From NCBI GenBank assembly GCA_902546085.1, contig CACCIO010000001.1:62001-126000 (forward strand): a DNA stretch of 64,000 bases, in the 5' to 3' direction. Under the pieces are notes generated by a model. It searched no databases. It worked only from the letters and a program-made list of their open reading frames with translations, and was not told the origin of the DNA. The position numbers and the translations under genes were made by a program. Shown in pieces: positions 26,074-35,063 of the stretch (the stretch's first letter is position 1; every line of letters starts with the position of its first letter). Source of the DNA: an uncultured Pelagibacteraceae bacterium (GTDB taxonomy: Bacteria > Pseudomonadota > Alphaproteobacteria > Pelagibacterales > Pelagibacteraceae).

Positions 26074-27102
26074 ATGTCTGAGGCAGTAATTAAATGCGAG
26101 TCGGTTTATAAAATTTTTGGTGAAAATGCCAAAAAAATGCTTCAAGAAGCAAACGGCAATGTAGACGCAAAAACTTTTCAAGATAACGGGTGTATAGTTG
26201 GAGTGAATAATGCTTCTTTTGAAGTTGCAAAAGGAGAAATGCTTGTTGTCATGGGCTTATCTGGATCAGGCAAGTCAACTCTACTTAGATGTATTTCTAG
26301 GTTGACTGAGGCAACAGGTGGAAAAATTTTTATCGAAGGTCAGGATTTATTACAATTAAATAATAAAGAACTTATTGATCTTAGAAGAAATAAAATGGGT
26401 ATGGTTTTTCAGAGTTTTGCATTACTCCCACATAAAACTGTTGTAGAAAATATAGCTTTTCCACTTCAAATAAAGGGAATTAAAGTTGAGGAAAGTATTG
26501 GTAAAGCAATGGAGATGGTAAAGCTAGTTGGTCTTGATGGAAGAGAAAACTATTTTCCAAGAGAACTTTCTGGAGGACAGCAACAAAGGGTTGGTATAGC
26601 AAGGTCTCTTGCTGTAGAGCCAGATATATGGTTTTTAGACGAACCATTTTCAGCACTAGATCCTTTAATTAGAAAAGAAATGCAAGACGAATTTTTAAGA
26701 CTTCAAGAGCAATTAAAAAAAACAATTATGTTTATAACCCATGATTTTGATGAAGCTTTGAAACTTGCTGATCGTATTGCAATTATGAAAGATGGTTTAA
26801 TCGAACAATTAGATACTCCTGCTAAAATTGTTTTAAATCCAGCAACAGAATATGTAAGAAAATTTACTGAAGAAGTACCAAGAGAAAAAGTTTTATTAAT
26901 AGAGGATGTTATGGATAAAGCCACAGATAGTGTGGGTGATTTAAAGGTTTTAAAAGATGAGGTGATAGAAAATGTTGCTGAAAAAATTCTTACTCAAGAA
27001 AAAACAGTAGGTGTAATTGATGATAAAAATAATTTAATTGGTTCAATCAATCCCTCAAAAATAATCAACACAGTTTTTGGTGGAAGAAGAAACGGAAATT
27101 AA
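26074..27102 (+). CDS. tmoW: ABC importer ATPase with C-terminal CBS-like domain (TmoW type)
   Basis: The 342-residue protein has the quaternary-amine-transporter ATPase build (OpuAA/ProV). Walker A is GLSGSGKST, the Q-loop is FQSFALLPHKTV, the signature is LSGGQQQRVGIARS and Walker B is IWFLDEPFSALDP. A C-terminal regulatory region of about 100 residues (ending GSINPSKIINTVFGG) resembles a CBS domain. It powers TMAO uptake together with TmoX and TmoV; the next gene, the permease, starts two bases later. It is the only such ATPase gene in the window, so it may also serve the OpuAB permease. The start codon lacks a clear Shine-Dalgarno. Confidence 0.88.
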   Translation: MSEAVIKCESVYKIFGENAKKMLQEANGNVDAKTFQDNGCIVGVNNASFEVAKGEMLVVMGLSGSGKSTLLRCISRLTEATGGKIFIEGQDLLQLNNKELIDLRRNKMGMVFQSFALLPHKTVVENIAFPLQIKGIKVEESIGKAMEMVKLVGLDGRENYFPRELSGGQQQRVGIARSLAVEPDIWFLDEPFSALDPLIRKEMQDEFLRLQEQLKKTIMFITHDFDEALKLADRIAIMKDGLIEQLDTPAKIVLNPATEYVRKFTEEVPREKVLLIEDVMDKATDSVGDLKVLKDEVIENVAEKILTQEKTVGVIDDKNNLIGSINPSKIINTVFGGRRNGN

Positions 27103-27104
27103 TT

Positions 27105-29258
27105 ATGGAAATTTTAAAGAAATATCCAAAATTATTTCAATGGTTATTTTTATTACTTGTTTTTTTTGGTTTATGTTTTGCAATTGATGTTCCCGAAACA
27201 TATAAATTTATAAGAGGTCAAGCTGAATTTGTTAAGGATCCAAATCAAAGTACATATGTTTTTCTTGGTAAAGAGGTAAGATATTACGCCTTTGATGTTT
27301 TTTGGAGGTTACCTCCTTTGTTAGGATGGCTACCTATTTGGATTAACGATTCATTATTTTTTTTAATGAATGAGTGGATGCCATTAGAGTTTTGGAATGA
27401 AGATACTCAAGAATTTAAAACTCGACCTTTATTATTAGAAGTAAGTAGAAAATTGACGTTTTTCATGACTTTTTTAATTGAATTGATAAGAGAAATTTTA
27501 ATAGGAGGCATAAATACAATAGTTACATTTACAGGATGGGATTGGATTAGTGATAATCCTTGGGCAGAATTGCCTGGTTTACCGTGGACAATAGTTACTG
27601 CAGGAGCAGTATTGCTTAGCTATCACTTAAGTGGAAAGGGTCTTGCATTATTTGCAGGCTTAACAATGGTTTATATTTCTATTTTTGGTCAATGGAAACC
27701 ATCTATGCAAACTCTTTCTTTTATATTAGTTGCTGCCCCCTTATCATTTATATTTGGTTTGGGTTTGGGTATTGCAGCATTTAGAAATAAACGTGTAGAG
27801 AAAGCACTTTACCCAATACTTTTAGTTATGCAAACCATGCCACAATATGCAGTTTTAGTTCCTGCAATGGTTTTATTTGGAGTCGGTGATCATGCTGCAG
27901 TAATCATAACTATGGTAGTTGCAATTCCACCGATGATATTATTAACCATATTAGGTTTAAGAGCTGTACCTCCAGAAGTTATAGAGGCAGGTAAAATGAG
28001 CGGATGTAACAATTGGCAACTAATGTTCAAAGTTTTAATTCCAACAGCAAGAAGAGATATTTTAATTGGTGTAAACCAAGTTATTATGGTTTGTTTTTCT
28101 ATGGCAGTTATCTCAGCATTTATAGCTGCAAAAGGTTTGGGATATAATTTATTATTAGCATTAAATAGACTTGATATCGGTTTGGCATTAGAAGCAGGAT
28201 TGTGTATTAGTTTAATTGCAATACTTTTAGACAAAATGTCATTAGCTTGGGCTAACAAACAAGAAGATTACTTTGGCAACCTTACGTTTATACAAAGAAA
28301 TAAAAATATTTTATTTTTTGTTGGAACAGTAATTGTTGGGATTTTACTTGCATATATAGGAACTTATTTGTTTAAAGGAACTCATAATTATCTATTTGAA
28401 GTTCCACATAACAAAGGAATATCAACTGCAGATTTTTGGAATAGAGGAGTTGATTGGATATTTGATACTTTTTTTGTTTATATAAAAGCGTTTAATACAT
28501 GGTTAATTCAAGACGTTCTTCAACCGATGAGAGCCTTGTATTTAAGAATGCCTGCTATAGCTACTATAGTCTTAGTAGTAGGTGCAGGATATTTAATTGG
28601 TGGAATTCGTTCAGCTTTAATTGTATGTGGTTTAACATTGTTTATAGCATTAAGTCCTTGGTGGGATAGAGCTTTAGTTACAACTTACATGGCAACTTTT
28701 GGAGTAATTGTATCTTGTACTATCGGTTTTATAGTCGGCACTCTAAGTTTTCAAAACAAACATTCAGCAAGCTTTATGCTAGGAGTTTGTGATATTTTTC
28801 AAACATTTCCTTCATTTGTTTATTTAATTCCAGTTATGATGTTGTTTGGTATAACAGATACATCTGTCTTAATTGCAGTAATTGTGTATGCAACAATTCC
28901 TGCAACTAGATATACAATAGAAGGACTCAGAAGTGTTCCAGCAGGCCTACATGATGCAGCTACTATGTCAGGTGTTAATAAATTTCAGAGATTAACTAAA
29001 ATAGAATTTCCATTAGCTTTCCCACATATGATGCTTGGTATTAATCAAACAATAGTTTTTGCGTTATTCATGGTAATTATTGGAGCTTTCATAGGGACTG
29101 AAGATTTAGGTCAGTATATTTTAAAAGCTCTATCCGATAAAAATGGAGCTGGAATTGGACTAACGCTTGGTGTCTGTGTTGCGTTCATTGCTTTAATTTT
29201 TGATAATTTGATAAGAAGTTGGGTAGAAAAAAGAAAAAAACATCTTGGCATAGCTTAG
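27105..29258 (+). CDS. tmoV: Fused two-module ABC permease (TmoV type)
   Basis: The 717-residue protein contains two binding-protein-dependent permease modules in one chain. Each module has the EAA-type loop: VPPEVIEAGKMSGCNNWQ in the first half and SVPAGLHDAATMSGVNKFQ in the second. Each is surrounded by five or six hydrophobic helices. Such fused permeases are typical of the TmoV subunit of the TMAO importer, whereas OpuAB-type permeases (as at 53299) have one module of about 290 residues. It directly follows tmoW by two bases, and glpK begins four bases after its stop. Confidence 0.85.
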   Translation: MEILKKYPKLFQWLFLLLVFFGLCFAIDVPETYKFIRGQAEFVKDPNQSTYVFLGKEVRYYAFDVFWRLPPLLGWLPIWINDSLFFLMNEWMPLEFWNEDTQEFKTRPLLLEVSRKLTFFMTFLIELIREILIGGINTIVTFTGWDWISDNPWAELPGLPWTIVTAGAVLLSYHLSGKGLALFAGLTMVYISIFGQWKPSMQTLSFILVAAPLSFIFGLGLGIAAFRNKRVEKALYPILLVMQTMPQYAVLVPAMVLFGVGDHAAVIITMVVAIPPMILLTILGLRAVPPEVIEAGKMSGCNNWQLMFKVLIPTARRDILIGVNQVIMVCFSMAVISAFIAAKGLGYNLLLALNRLDIGLALEAGLCISLIAILLDKMSLAWANKQEDYFGNLTFIQRNKNILFFVGTVIVGILLAYIGTYLFKGTHNYLFEVPHNKGISTADFWNRGVDWIFDTFFVYIKAFNTWLIQDVLQPMRALYLRMPAIATIVLVVGAGYLIGGIRSALIVCGLTLFIALSPWWDRALVTTYMATFGVIVSCTIGFIVGTLSFQNKHSASFMLGVCDIFQTFPSFVYLIPVMMLFGITDTSVLIAVIVYATIPATRYTIEGLRSVPAGLHDAATMSGVNKFQRLTKIEFPLAFPHMMLGINQTIVFALFMVIIGAFIGTEDLGQYILKALSDKNGAGIGLTLGVCVAFIALIFDNLIRSWVEKRKKHLGIA

Positions 29259-29262
29259 TATT

Positions 29263-30741
29263 TTGAAAAAATTTATTGTCTCCATTGATCAAGGAACAAC
29301 CTCATCAAGAGTAGTTTTGTTTGATACTAAAGGCAACATTCAATTTATTTCACAATATGAATTTAAGCAATACTTTCCAAGAAATGGGTGGGTTGAACAT
29401 AACCCAAATGAAATTTGGTCGACAACAATTAAAGCATTAAAACAAGTAATTAAAAAAGCTATAAGTTTGAAAGGTCAAATACTTACTATTGGAATAACAA
29501 ATCAAAGAGAAACTACAATTTTGTGGAATAAAAAAACTGGAAAACCTGTTTATAATGCAATCGTTTGGCAGGATAGAAGAACCCAGGAATATTGCAAATT
29601 TCTGAAGAATAAAAATTACGAAAATACTTTTAGAAAAAAAACAGGTTTATTTATAGATCCATATTTTTCTGCCACTAAAATAAAATGGATTTTAGATAAT
29701 GTAAAAATTTCTAAAAAATTACTTAAATCAAATAATTTATTATTTGGTACGGTAGATACCTTCTTAATCTGGAAATTAACTAAAGGTAAAAATCATTTAA
29801 CAGAAGCTACTAATGCAAGCAGAACTATGTTGTTTAATATAAATAATAATAAATGGGATAATGAAATCTTACAGAAATTAAAAATTCCAAAGAGTATTTT
29901 GCCAGAGGTAAGGAATTCTGCAGATAATTTTGGAAAAACAGAAAAGAGAGTTGTAGGAAAAGAAATACCCATTTCAGCTGTGTTAGGAGATCAACAAGCA
30001 GCTGCTGTAGGACAAGCTTGTTTTGACAGAGGGTCCATAAAAAGTACTTATGGTACTGGTGCTTTTATAATTATGAATACTGGATCAAAAAAAATTAATT
30101 CCAAAAATAAGTTATTAACTACAATTTGTTATAGATTGAATGACAAGACTACCTATGCTCTTGAAGGGTCTATTTTCATAGCAGGAGCAGGTGTACAATG
30201 GTTAAGGGATAAAATTAAATTAATAAACAACGCTTATGAAACGGAAAAAATAGCTAAATCAACAAAAAGCAATAACGAAGTTTATATTGTTCCAGCTTTT
30301 AGTGGAATAGGTGCTCCTTATTGGAGACCTGATGCTAGAGGTTTGATAACAGGACTTACAAGAGATACAGATTGGAAAACTTTGGTAAGGGCAACAGTCG
30401 AGTCTGTTGCTTATCAAAGTTATGACTTGTTTAATTCAATGAATAAAGATGGTTTAAAGCCCAGAATAGTAAAAATTGATGGTGGTATGGTTGCTAATAA
30501 TTGGTTTTCACAATTTTTGGCAGATGTAATTAATTTAAAAGTAATTCGACCCAAAGTTTTAGAAACAACTGCTCTTGGAGCTGCTTTATTTGCAGGATAT
30601 CAAATAGGAGAATTCAAATCATTAAATCAGATAAAAAATACCTGGAAAAAAGATAAAGCTTTTAAGCCAAAAATTAATAAAAAACTTAGAAATCATATAT
30701 TGCATGGTTGGAAGCAAGCAATTAAAAAAACTTTAGCATAA
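29263..30741 (+). CDS. glpK: Glycerol kinase
   Basis: The 492-residue FGGY-family kinase has the glycerol kinase hallmarks: SIDQGTTSSRVVLFD with the catalytic N-terminal loop, NQRETTILWNKKTGKPVYNA, IVWQDRRT, and the ATP-site GAFIIMNTG region. It phosphorylates glycerol to glycerol-3-phosphate. The start is TTG, four bases after the tmoV stop; no better start codon lies nearby. The next gene is a glycerol-3-phosphate dehydrogenase-like protein seven bases on, so the pair handles a glycerol or glycerol-phosphate step and is likely transcribed with the importer. Confidence 0.92.
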   Translation: MKKFIVSIDQGTTSSRVVLFDTKGNIQFISQYEFKQYFPRNGWVEHNPNEIWSTTIKALKQVIKKAISLKGQILTIGITNQRETTILWNKKTGKPVYNAIVWQDRRTQEYCKFLKNKNYENTFRKKTGLFIDPYFSATKIKWILDNVKISKKLLKSNNLLFGTVDTFLIWKLTKGKNHLTEATNASRTMLFNINNNKWDNEILQKLKIPKSILPEVRNSADNFGKTEKRVVGKEIPISAVLGDQQAAAVGQACFDRGSIKSTYGTGAFIIMNTGSKKINSKNKLLTTICYRLNDKTTYALEGSIFIAGAGVQWLRDKIKLINNAYETEKIAKSTKSNNEVYIVPAFSGIGAPYWRPDARGLITGLTRDTDWKTLVRATVESVAYQSYDLFNSMNKDGLKPRIVKIDGGMVANNWFSQFLADVINLKVIRPKVLETTALGAALFAGYQIGEFKSLNQIKNTWKKDKAFKPKINKKLRNHILHGWKQAIKKTLA

Positions 30742-30748
30742 AAAAAAA

Positions 30749-31705
30749 ATGAAAAAAATATTAATTGTTGGTGCGGGAGCTATGGGAGCTGCCTTCTCGA
30801 TACCATTGTTAGATAATGGTCACTTGGTTGCTCTAACAGAGCCATACAACTTAAAATTATTACAAAAATTGATCTTAAAAAAAAAAATTCACCCATCATT
30901 AAATATAAATTTACCAAAAAAACTGAAAATAATTAATTTTTCAAATGAAATTTTAAATCGAAAATGGGACTTAATTGTAATTGCTGTGAGTTCTTTAGGA
31001 ATAGATTTGATTGGAAAAAATCTATCAAAAATTAAAAATAAAACACATATTTTGGTATTAACAAAAGGTCTTAAATTAGACGGTAGAAATTTAATTTCAA
31101 TGTCTAGCTTATTAAAAAAGTATAATAAAAATTTAAATGTTTCAGTTTTGAAAGGTCCATGTTTAGCAAATGAGTTAGCTAAAAAAATTAGAAGTTTCAC
31201 AGTAATCGCAAACAAAAATATTAATACTACCAAAAAAATTGGAAAATTAATTTCTACAAATTATTATCAAACTGAATTTAGTACAGATATTAATGGAGTT
31301 GAATTTTTATCAGCTATAAAAAATATTTATTCTATGATAATTGGGGCTGGACAATGGCACAATACATCGTCAGCATTATTTAGAAAATCAATAGATGAAA
31401 TGAAATATCTTTCAAATTATTTTAAGGGCAAAAAGGAAACTGTTTACGGTTTGGCGGGTTTAGGAGATTTATACGTAAGTGCAATGGGGGGAAGAAATAG
31501 TAAAATGGGAGAGTATCTCGGAAAAGGCTATACTTTTACCCAAGCAAAGAAAAAGTTTATGAAAAATGATACAATAGAAGGTGCTGATTTAGCAACAGAA
31601 ATTGCTCCATTTGTATTTAGAAAAATTAATAAAAGAAGAATTCCTTTAATGATCTCTTTATTAGAAGCAATTGTTAAAAATAAAAAATTAAAAATTAAAT
31701 ATTAA
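30749..31705 (+). CDS. gpsA: NAD(P)-dependent glycerol-3-phosphate dehydrogenase-like protein
   Basis: The 318-residue protein starts with the dinucleotide fold KKILIVGAGAMGAAFSIP. It has the GpsA core segments SALFRKSIDEMKYLSNYF and KETVYGLAGLGDLYVSAMGGR, and the lysine-containing ATTG-type region around EFLSAIKNIYSMIIG. GpsA converts dihydroxyacetone phosphate to glycerol-3-phosphate for lipids, or the reverse in glycerol use. It follows glpK by seven bases. Length and motif order are normal. The symbol is by family; whether it is the only GpsA of the genome cannot be known from this window. Confidence 0.8.
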   Translation: MKKILIVGAGAMGAAFSIPLLDNGHLVALTEPYNLKLLQKLILKKKIHPSLNINLPKKLKIINFSNEILNRKWDLIVIAVSSLGIDLIGKNLSKIKNKTHILVLTKGLKLDGRNLISMSSLLKKYNKNLNVSVLKGPCLANELAKKIRSFTVIANKNINTTKKIGKLISTNYYQTEFSTDINGVEFLSAIKNIYSMIIGAGQWHNTSSALFRKSIDEMKYLSNYFKGKKETVYGLAGLGDLYVSAMGGRNSKMGEYLGKGYTFTQAKKKFMKNDTIEGADLATEIAPFVFRKINKRRIPLMISLLEAIVKNKKLKIKY

Positions 31706-31709
31706 TTTT

Positions 31710-33041
31710 TTATTTATTTAAAAACGTTTCCATAGAGTCATCCATTGCTGTTTCCCAAGGCGTGTGATGAATTGGTGCAACTGATCCAGTCACAGGAGAT
31801 GAAAACGATTTATTTCTATAAGTTAGAATATCCTCAACTTTGTGATGTTCCCATTCTTTGAAATGTTTTCTAATTAATTCAAAATCAATTTTAGGATAAT
31901 CAGACATATCGTGAAGTTCTTTGGTATATTCTGTTTGAAAATCAATCATTTGGTCAGGATTTTCTAATTTTTCTTCCATCGAAACCCACTTATTAATGTC
32001 TTTAACTATTTCGTCATTACTAGGCATTTTTATTTTGCCCATGATTACATCTCTTGCGTACCAAGCTTGACAATCAAACATATTAAAAGTGTGAAATTGA
32101 TCCTGCATACCTAAGTATAAAAGCTTATGATTATCTTGCCATACAACACCTTTATAAAGTTTTGGAGGATACAATCTGTTATGAGTTTTTAATTTTAAAC
32201 TTTCATCTAAAAAAGGAAAATGATGCAAATACCCAGTACACAATATGACTACATCAGCATTTTGCTCTGTTCCATCTTTAAATATAGCTTTTTTTCCATC
32301 TAATTTGTCTAAATAATGTACTTCTTTCATGCCATCTGGCCATTTAAAACCCATTGGATTATGTCTGTAACCAATTGTTACGCTTTTAGCACCGTATTTG
32401 TTGCATTGCAGAGCTACATCTTCAGCTGAATAACTGCTACCCAAAACAATTACATCTTTTCCTCTAAATTCTTCTGCATCTCTGAAATCATGTGAGTGCA
32501 TTATTCTTCCAGGGAAAGAGTTCATTCCCTCATATTCAGGTATAAAAGGTACAGAAAAATGTCCTGTACTGACTACTAAATAATCAAAGCTGTCACTTAA
32601 AATTTTATTATTAACTTTATCTTGATAGCTAATCTCAAACTTATCATTTTTATAAACAGTATTTGTAACTCTTGTATTAAATTTAATCTTACTTTTTACA
32701 TTTCCTTTACTAACTCTTCCCAAAATATAATTTTGAAGGACCTCTCTTGGTGGAAAAGATGGAATTGGCTTACCAAAATGTTCATCAAAAGAATAATCAG
32801 CAAATTCTAAACACTCTTTGGGTCCATTAGACCACAGGTATCTATACATACTGTTGGGAATAGGATCTCCATATTGATCTGAACCAGTTCTCCAGTTGTA
32901 GTTCCATAAACCACCCCAACTTTCTTGTTTTTCAAAGCAGACTATTTCAGGAATTTTTTCTCCTTTTTTTTCTAAATGCTCAAATGCTCTTAAAATTGAA
33001 AGTCCACATGGACCAGCACCAATGATTGCTACTTTTGACAT
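31710..33041 (-). CDS. tmm: Trimethylamine monooxygenase (flavin-containing, Tmm)
   Basis: With the ATG at 33041 (AGGAAA seven bases upstream) the product has 443 residues, the length of known Tmm; an earlier in-frame ATG at 33089 adds 16 residues that do not look conserved. Visible are the FAD motif IGAGPCGLSIL at the N-terminus, the FMO-identifying FPGRIMHSHDFRDAEEF, and the NADPH motif VLGSSYSAED. Tmm oxidises TMA to TMAO using NADPH and oxygen. The gene is convergent with gpsA and diverges from the Fe-dependent alcohol dehydrogenase. TMAO made here is the substrate of Tdm at 21594. Other bacterial FMOs are alternatives. Confidence 0.86.
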   Translation of the reverse strand: MSKVAIIGAGPCGLSILRAFEHLEKKGEKIPEIVCFEKQESWGGLWNYNWRTGSDQYGDPIPNSMYRYLWSNGPKECLEFADYSFDEHFGKPIPSFPPREVLQNYILGRVSKGNVKSKIKFNTRVTNTVYKNDKFEISYQDKVNNKILSDSFDYLVVSTGHFSVPFIPEYEGMNSFPGRIMHSHDFRDAEEFRGKDVIVLGSSYSAEDVALQCNKYGAKSVTIGYRHNPMGFKWPDGMKEVHYLDKLDGKKAIFKDGTEQNADVVILCTGYLHHFPFLDESLKLKTHNRLYPPKLYKGVVWQDNHKLLYLGMQDQFHTFNMFDCQAWYARDVIMGKIKMPSNDEIVKDINKWVSMEEKLENPDQMIDFQTEYTKELHDMSDYPKIDFELIRKHFKEWEHHKVEDILTYRNKSFSSPVTGSVAPIHHTPWETAMDDSMETFLNK

Positions 33042-33117
33042 AGAATTTTTCCTATCATTAATAAATTTATAAATATATCTTAATACCATTTTAAAAAAAA
33101 TAAAATTATATTTTGTT

Positions 33118-34278
33118 ATGGGTGTTAATTGGAATTATCCAACCACTATGTGGATAGGAGAAAATAGAATTGAAGATTTACCCTTAGCCTGTAAAGAGCT
33201 AAATATTTCAAATCCATTATTTGTAACGGATAAGGATTTAATTAACTTAGAATTAATAAAAAATATAATATTAAGATTAAAAAAAAGTTTTAAAAATTTA
33301 GCTACCTTTTCTAATTTTACGGGAAATCCAATTGGAGAAAATGTAGAAGAAGGTGTTAAAGTTTATAGTTCCTCGGACTGTGATGGTGTAATAGCTTTAG
33401 GAGGTGGAAGTGGTTTAGATGTTGGAAAAGCTATAGCATTTATGTGTAATCAATCTCGACCGTTATGGGATTTTGAAGACATTGGTGATTATTGGACAAG
33501 AGCAAATAGTTCTAAAATTTCAAAAATTATTGCAGTTCCAACTACTGCTGGAACAGGATCTGAAACTGGAAGAGCGTCTGCAATCATAAATAAAAAAACA
33601 GGTGCAAAAAAAATTATTTTTCACCCAAAAATGTTGCCTTCGATTGTAATTTTAGATCCTTTACTTACTTTAGATTTGTCTCCAAGATTAACAGCAGCGA
33701 CTGGAATGGATGCACTAGCTCATAATTTAGAAGCGTTTTGTGCACTAGGATATCATCCAATGGCTGATGGTATGGCAATTGAAGGAATGAAGTTAATTAA
33801 AAACTCTTTAATTAAAGCATTTAAAAATGGAAAAGATATTAATGCAAGAATGGATTTACTTTCTGCAGCTTCAATGGGCTCTACTGCATTTCAAAAGGGA
33901 CTGGGAGCTATTCACTCATTGAGCCACCCTGTAAACGGTAAGTTTAATATTCATCATGGTTTATCTAACGCAATATTTATGCCTTATGTTTTAACATTTA
34001 ATAAGCCCTCAATTGAAAATAAAATAATATCAATATGTGATTATCTAAATTTAGATAAAAGTTTTATGAGTTTTTTAAATTGGATTTTAGAATTAAGAAA
34101 TAATTTAAATATTCCACACAAATTATCAGACGTAATTGATTGTAATAATATCGATTTAGATGAACTTTCCTTAATGGCATTTGAGGATCCATCAACAGGA
34201 GGAAATCCCAAAAAATTAAGTCAAAATGATCTAAAAGAAATGTATATAAAAAGCATTTCTGGAGAATTATTTTTATGA
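33118..34278 (+). CDS. Iron-containing alcohol dehydrogenase
   Basis: This 386-residue protein belongs to the group III metal-dependent alcohol dehydrogenases. NAD-binding GGGSGLDVGKAIAF, the PTTAGTGSETGRASAI motif, and metal-ligand segments (TGMDALAHNLEAF, HSLSHPVNGKFNIHHG) are present. SAR11 strains are reported to use such an enzyme for methanol and other short alcohols; here it sits among C1-metabolism genes, which supports that. The ATG of the next gene overlaps its stop (ATGA). It is divergent from tmm with 76 bases between the two starts. Confidence 0.88.
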   Translation: MGVNWNYPTTMWIGENRIEDLPLACKELNISNPLFVTDKDLINLELIKNIILRLKKSFKNLATFSNFTGNPIGENVEEGVKVYSSSDCDGVIALGGGSGLDVGKAIAFMCNQSRPLWDFEDIGDYWTRANSSKISKIIAVPTTAGTGSETGRASAIINKKTGAKKIIFHPKMLPSIVILDPLLTLDLSPRLTAATGMDALAHNLEAFCALGYHPMADGMAIEGMKLIKNSLIKAFKNGKDINARMDLLSAASMGSTAFQKGLGAIHSLSHPVNGKFNIHHGLSNAIFMPYVLTFNKPSIENKIISICDYLNLDKSFMSFLNWILELRNNLNIPHKLSDVIDCNNIDLDELSLMAFEDPSTGGNPKKLSQNDLKEMYIKSISGELFL

Positions 34279-35063
34279 AAAAAATATTGATAGTTGAAGG
34301 AAACTTGCGAGAAGAAAATCAAAGTTTTTCTGCAGCCGGAATTCAAACACATACAGAAAGTCTTAGAGATAGTTTGGCGTATTTTACAGATAAATTAGAA
34401 ACCCATGTTGTTAATCCTTCCTCAGATGAAAATATCAATAAAAATATTGATTCACTTGAAAGCTACGATGGTCTTATTTGGGGAGGAAGTAGTCTAAATA
34501 TTTATAATAATACTCCAGAAATAAAAAAACAAATTGATTTCATGAAAGAGTGTCAGAAAAAAATAAAAAAAATTTTAGCAATATGCTGGGGCATGCAAGT
34601 AGCTGTAACAGCTGCTGGGGGTGAAGTAAAAAAAGGAACAAAAGGATCTCATAGAGGCATTGCATCAAATATAGAAATTAATGAAAATGGATTAAACCAT
34701 CCACTTTATAAAAATAAAAATAAAAAATTTAATACTCCAGCATTTAATTTTGATGAAGTAGTAACAATGCCAGAAAATTCAATTTTACTAGCTTCAAACT
34801 CAATAAATAACGTTCAAGGAATAAATTTTAAAGTTGGTAACTGTAATATATGGGGACTTCAATACCACCCTGAGATTACTTATAATAAAATGATCAATTT
34901 GATTATTTTCAGAAAAAAAAGACTTTTAGAAAAAGGTGCTTTTAAAGATGAGAAAGAAATAGATAATCACATTAAACATATAGAAATTGAGAATAATAAA
35001 TTAGATAAAGTTTCTAGAATGAGAGAATTAGAGAACTGGTTAGACTACTTAAATTTAGAATAA
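34275..35063 (+). CDS. Class I glutamine amidotransferase-like protein
   Basis: This 262-residue protein has the class I amidotransferase nucleophile elbow [14 protein letters not shown] with Cys104, and the His of the triad in GLQYHPEI. It has no attached synthetase domain, so it resembles the stand-alone GuaA-N-like family whose members hydrolyse gamma-glutamyl compounds or work with unknown partners. A gamma-glutamyl amine hydrolase role (for example on gamma-glutamylmethylamide) would fit the neighbourhood but is only inference. It is coupled to the Fe-ADH by an ATGA overlap and ends convergently with fhs, overlapping by nine bases. Confidence 0.7.
   Translation: MKKILIVEGNLREENQSFSAAGIQTHTESLRDSLAYFTDKLETHVVNPSSDENINKNIDSLESYDGLIWGGSSLNIYNNTPEIKKQIDFMKECQKKIKKILAICWGMQVAVTAAGGEVKKGTKGSHRGIASNIEINENGLNHPLYKNKNKKFNTPAFNFDEVVTMPENSILLASNSINNVQGINFKVGNCNIWGLQYHPEITYNKMINLIIFRKKRLLEKGAFKDEKEIDNHIKHIEIENNKLDKVSRMRELENWLDYLNLE

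Noticed and set aside
30889..31233. A 114-residue frame antisense to the gpsA-like gene
   Set aside because: It sits inside a supported gene, is Phe/Leu/Ile-rich from antisense AT-rich codons and has no start signals.
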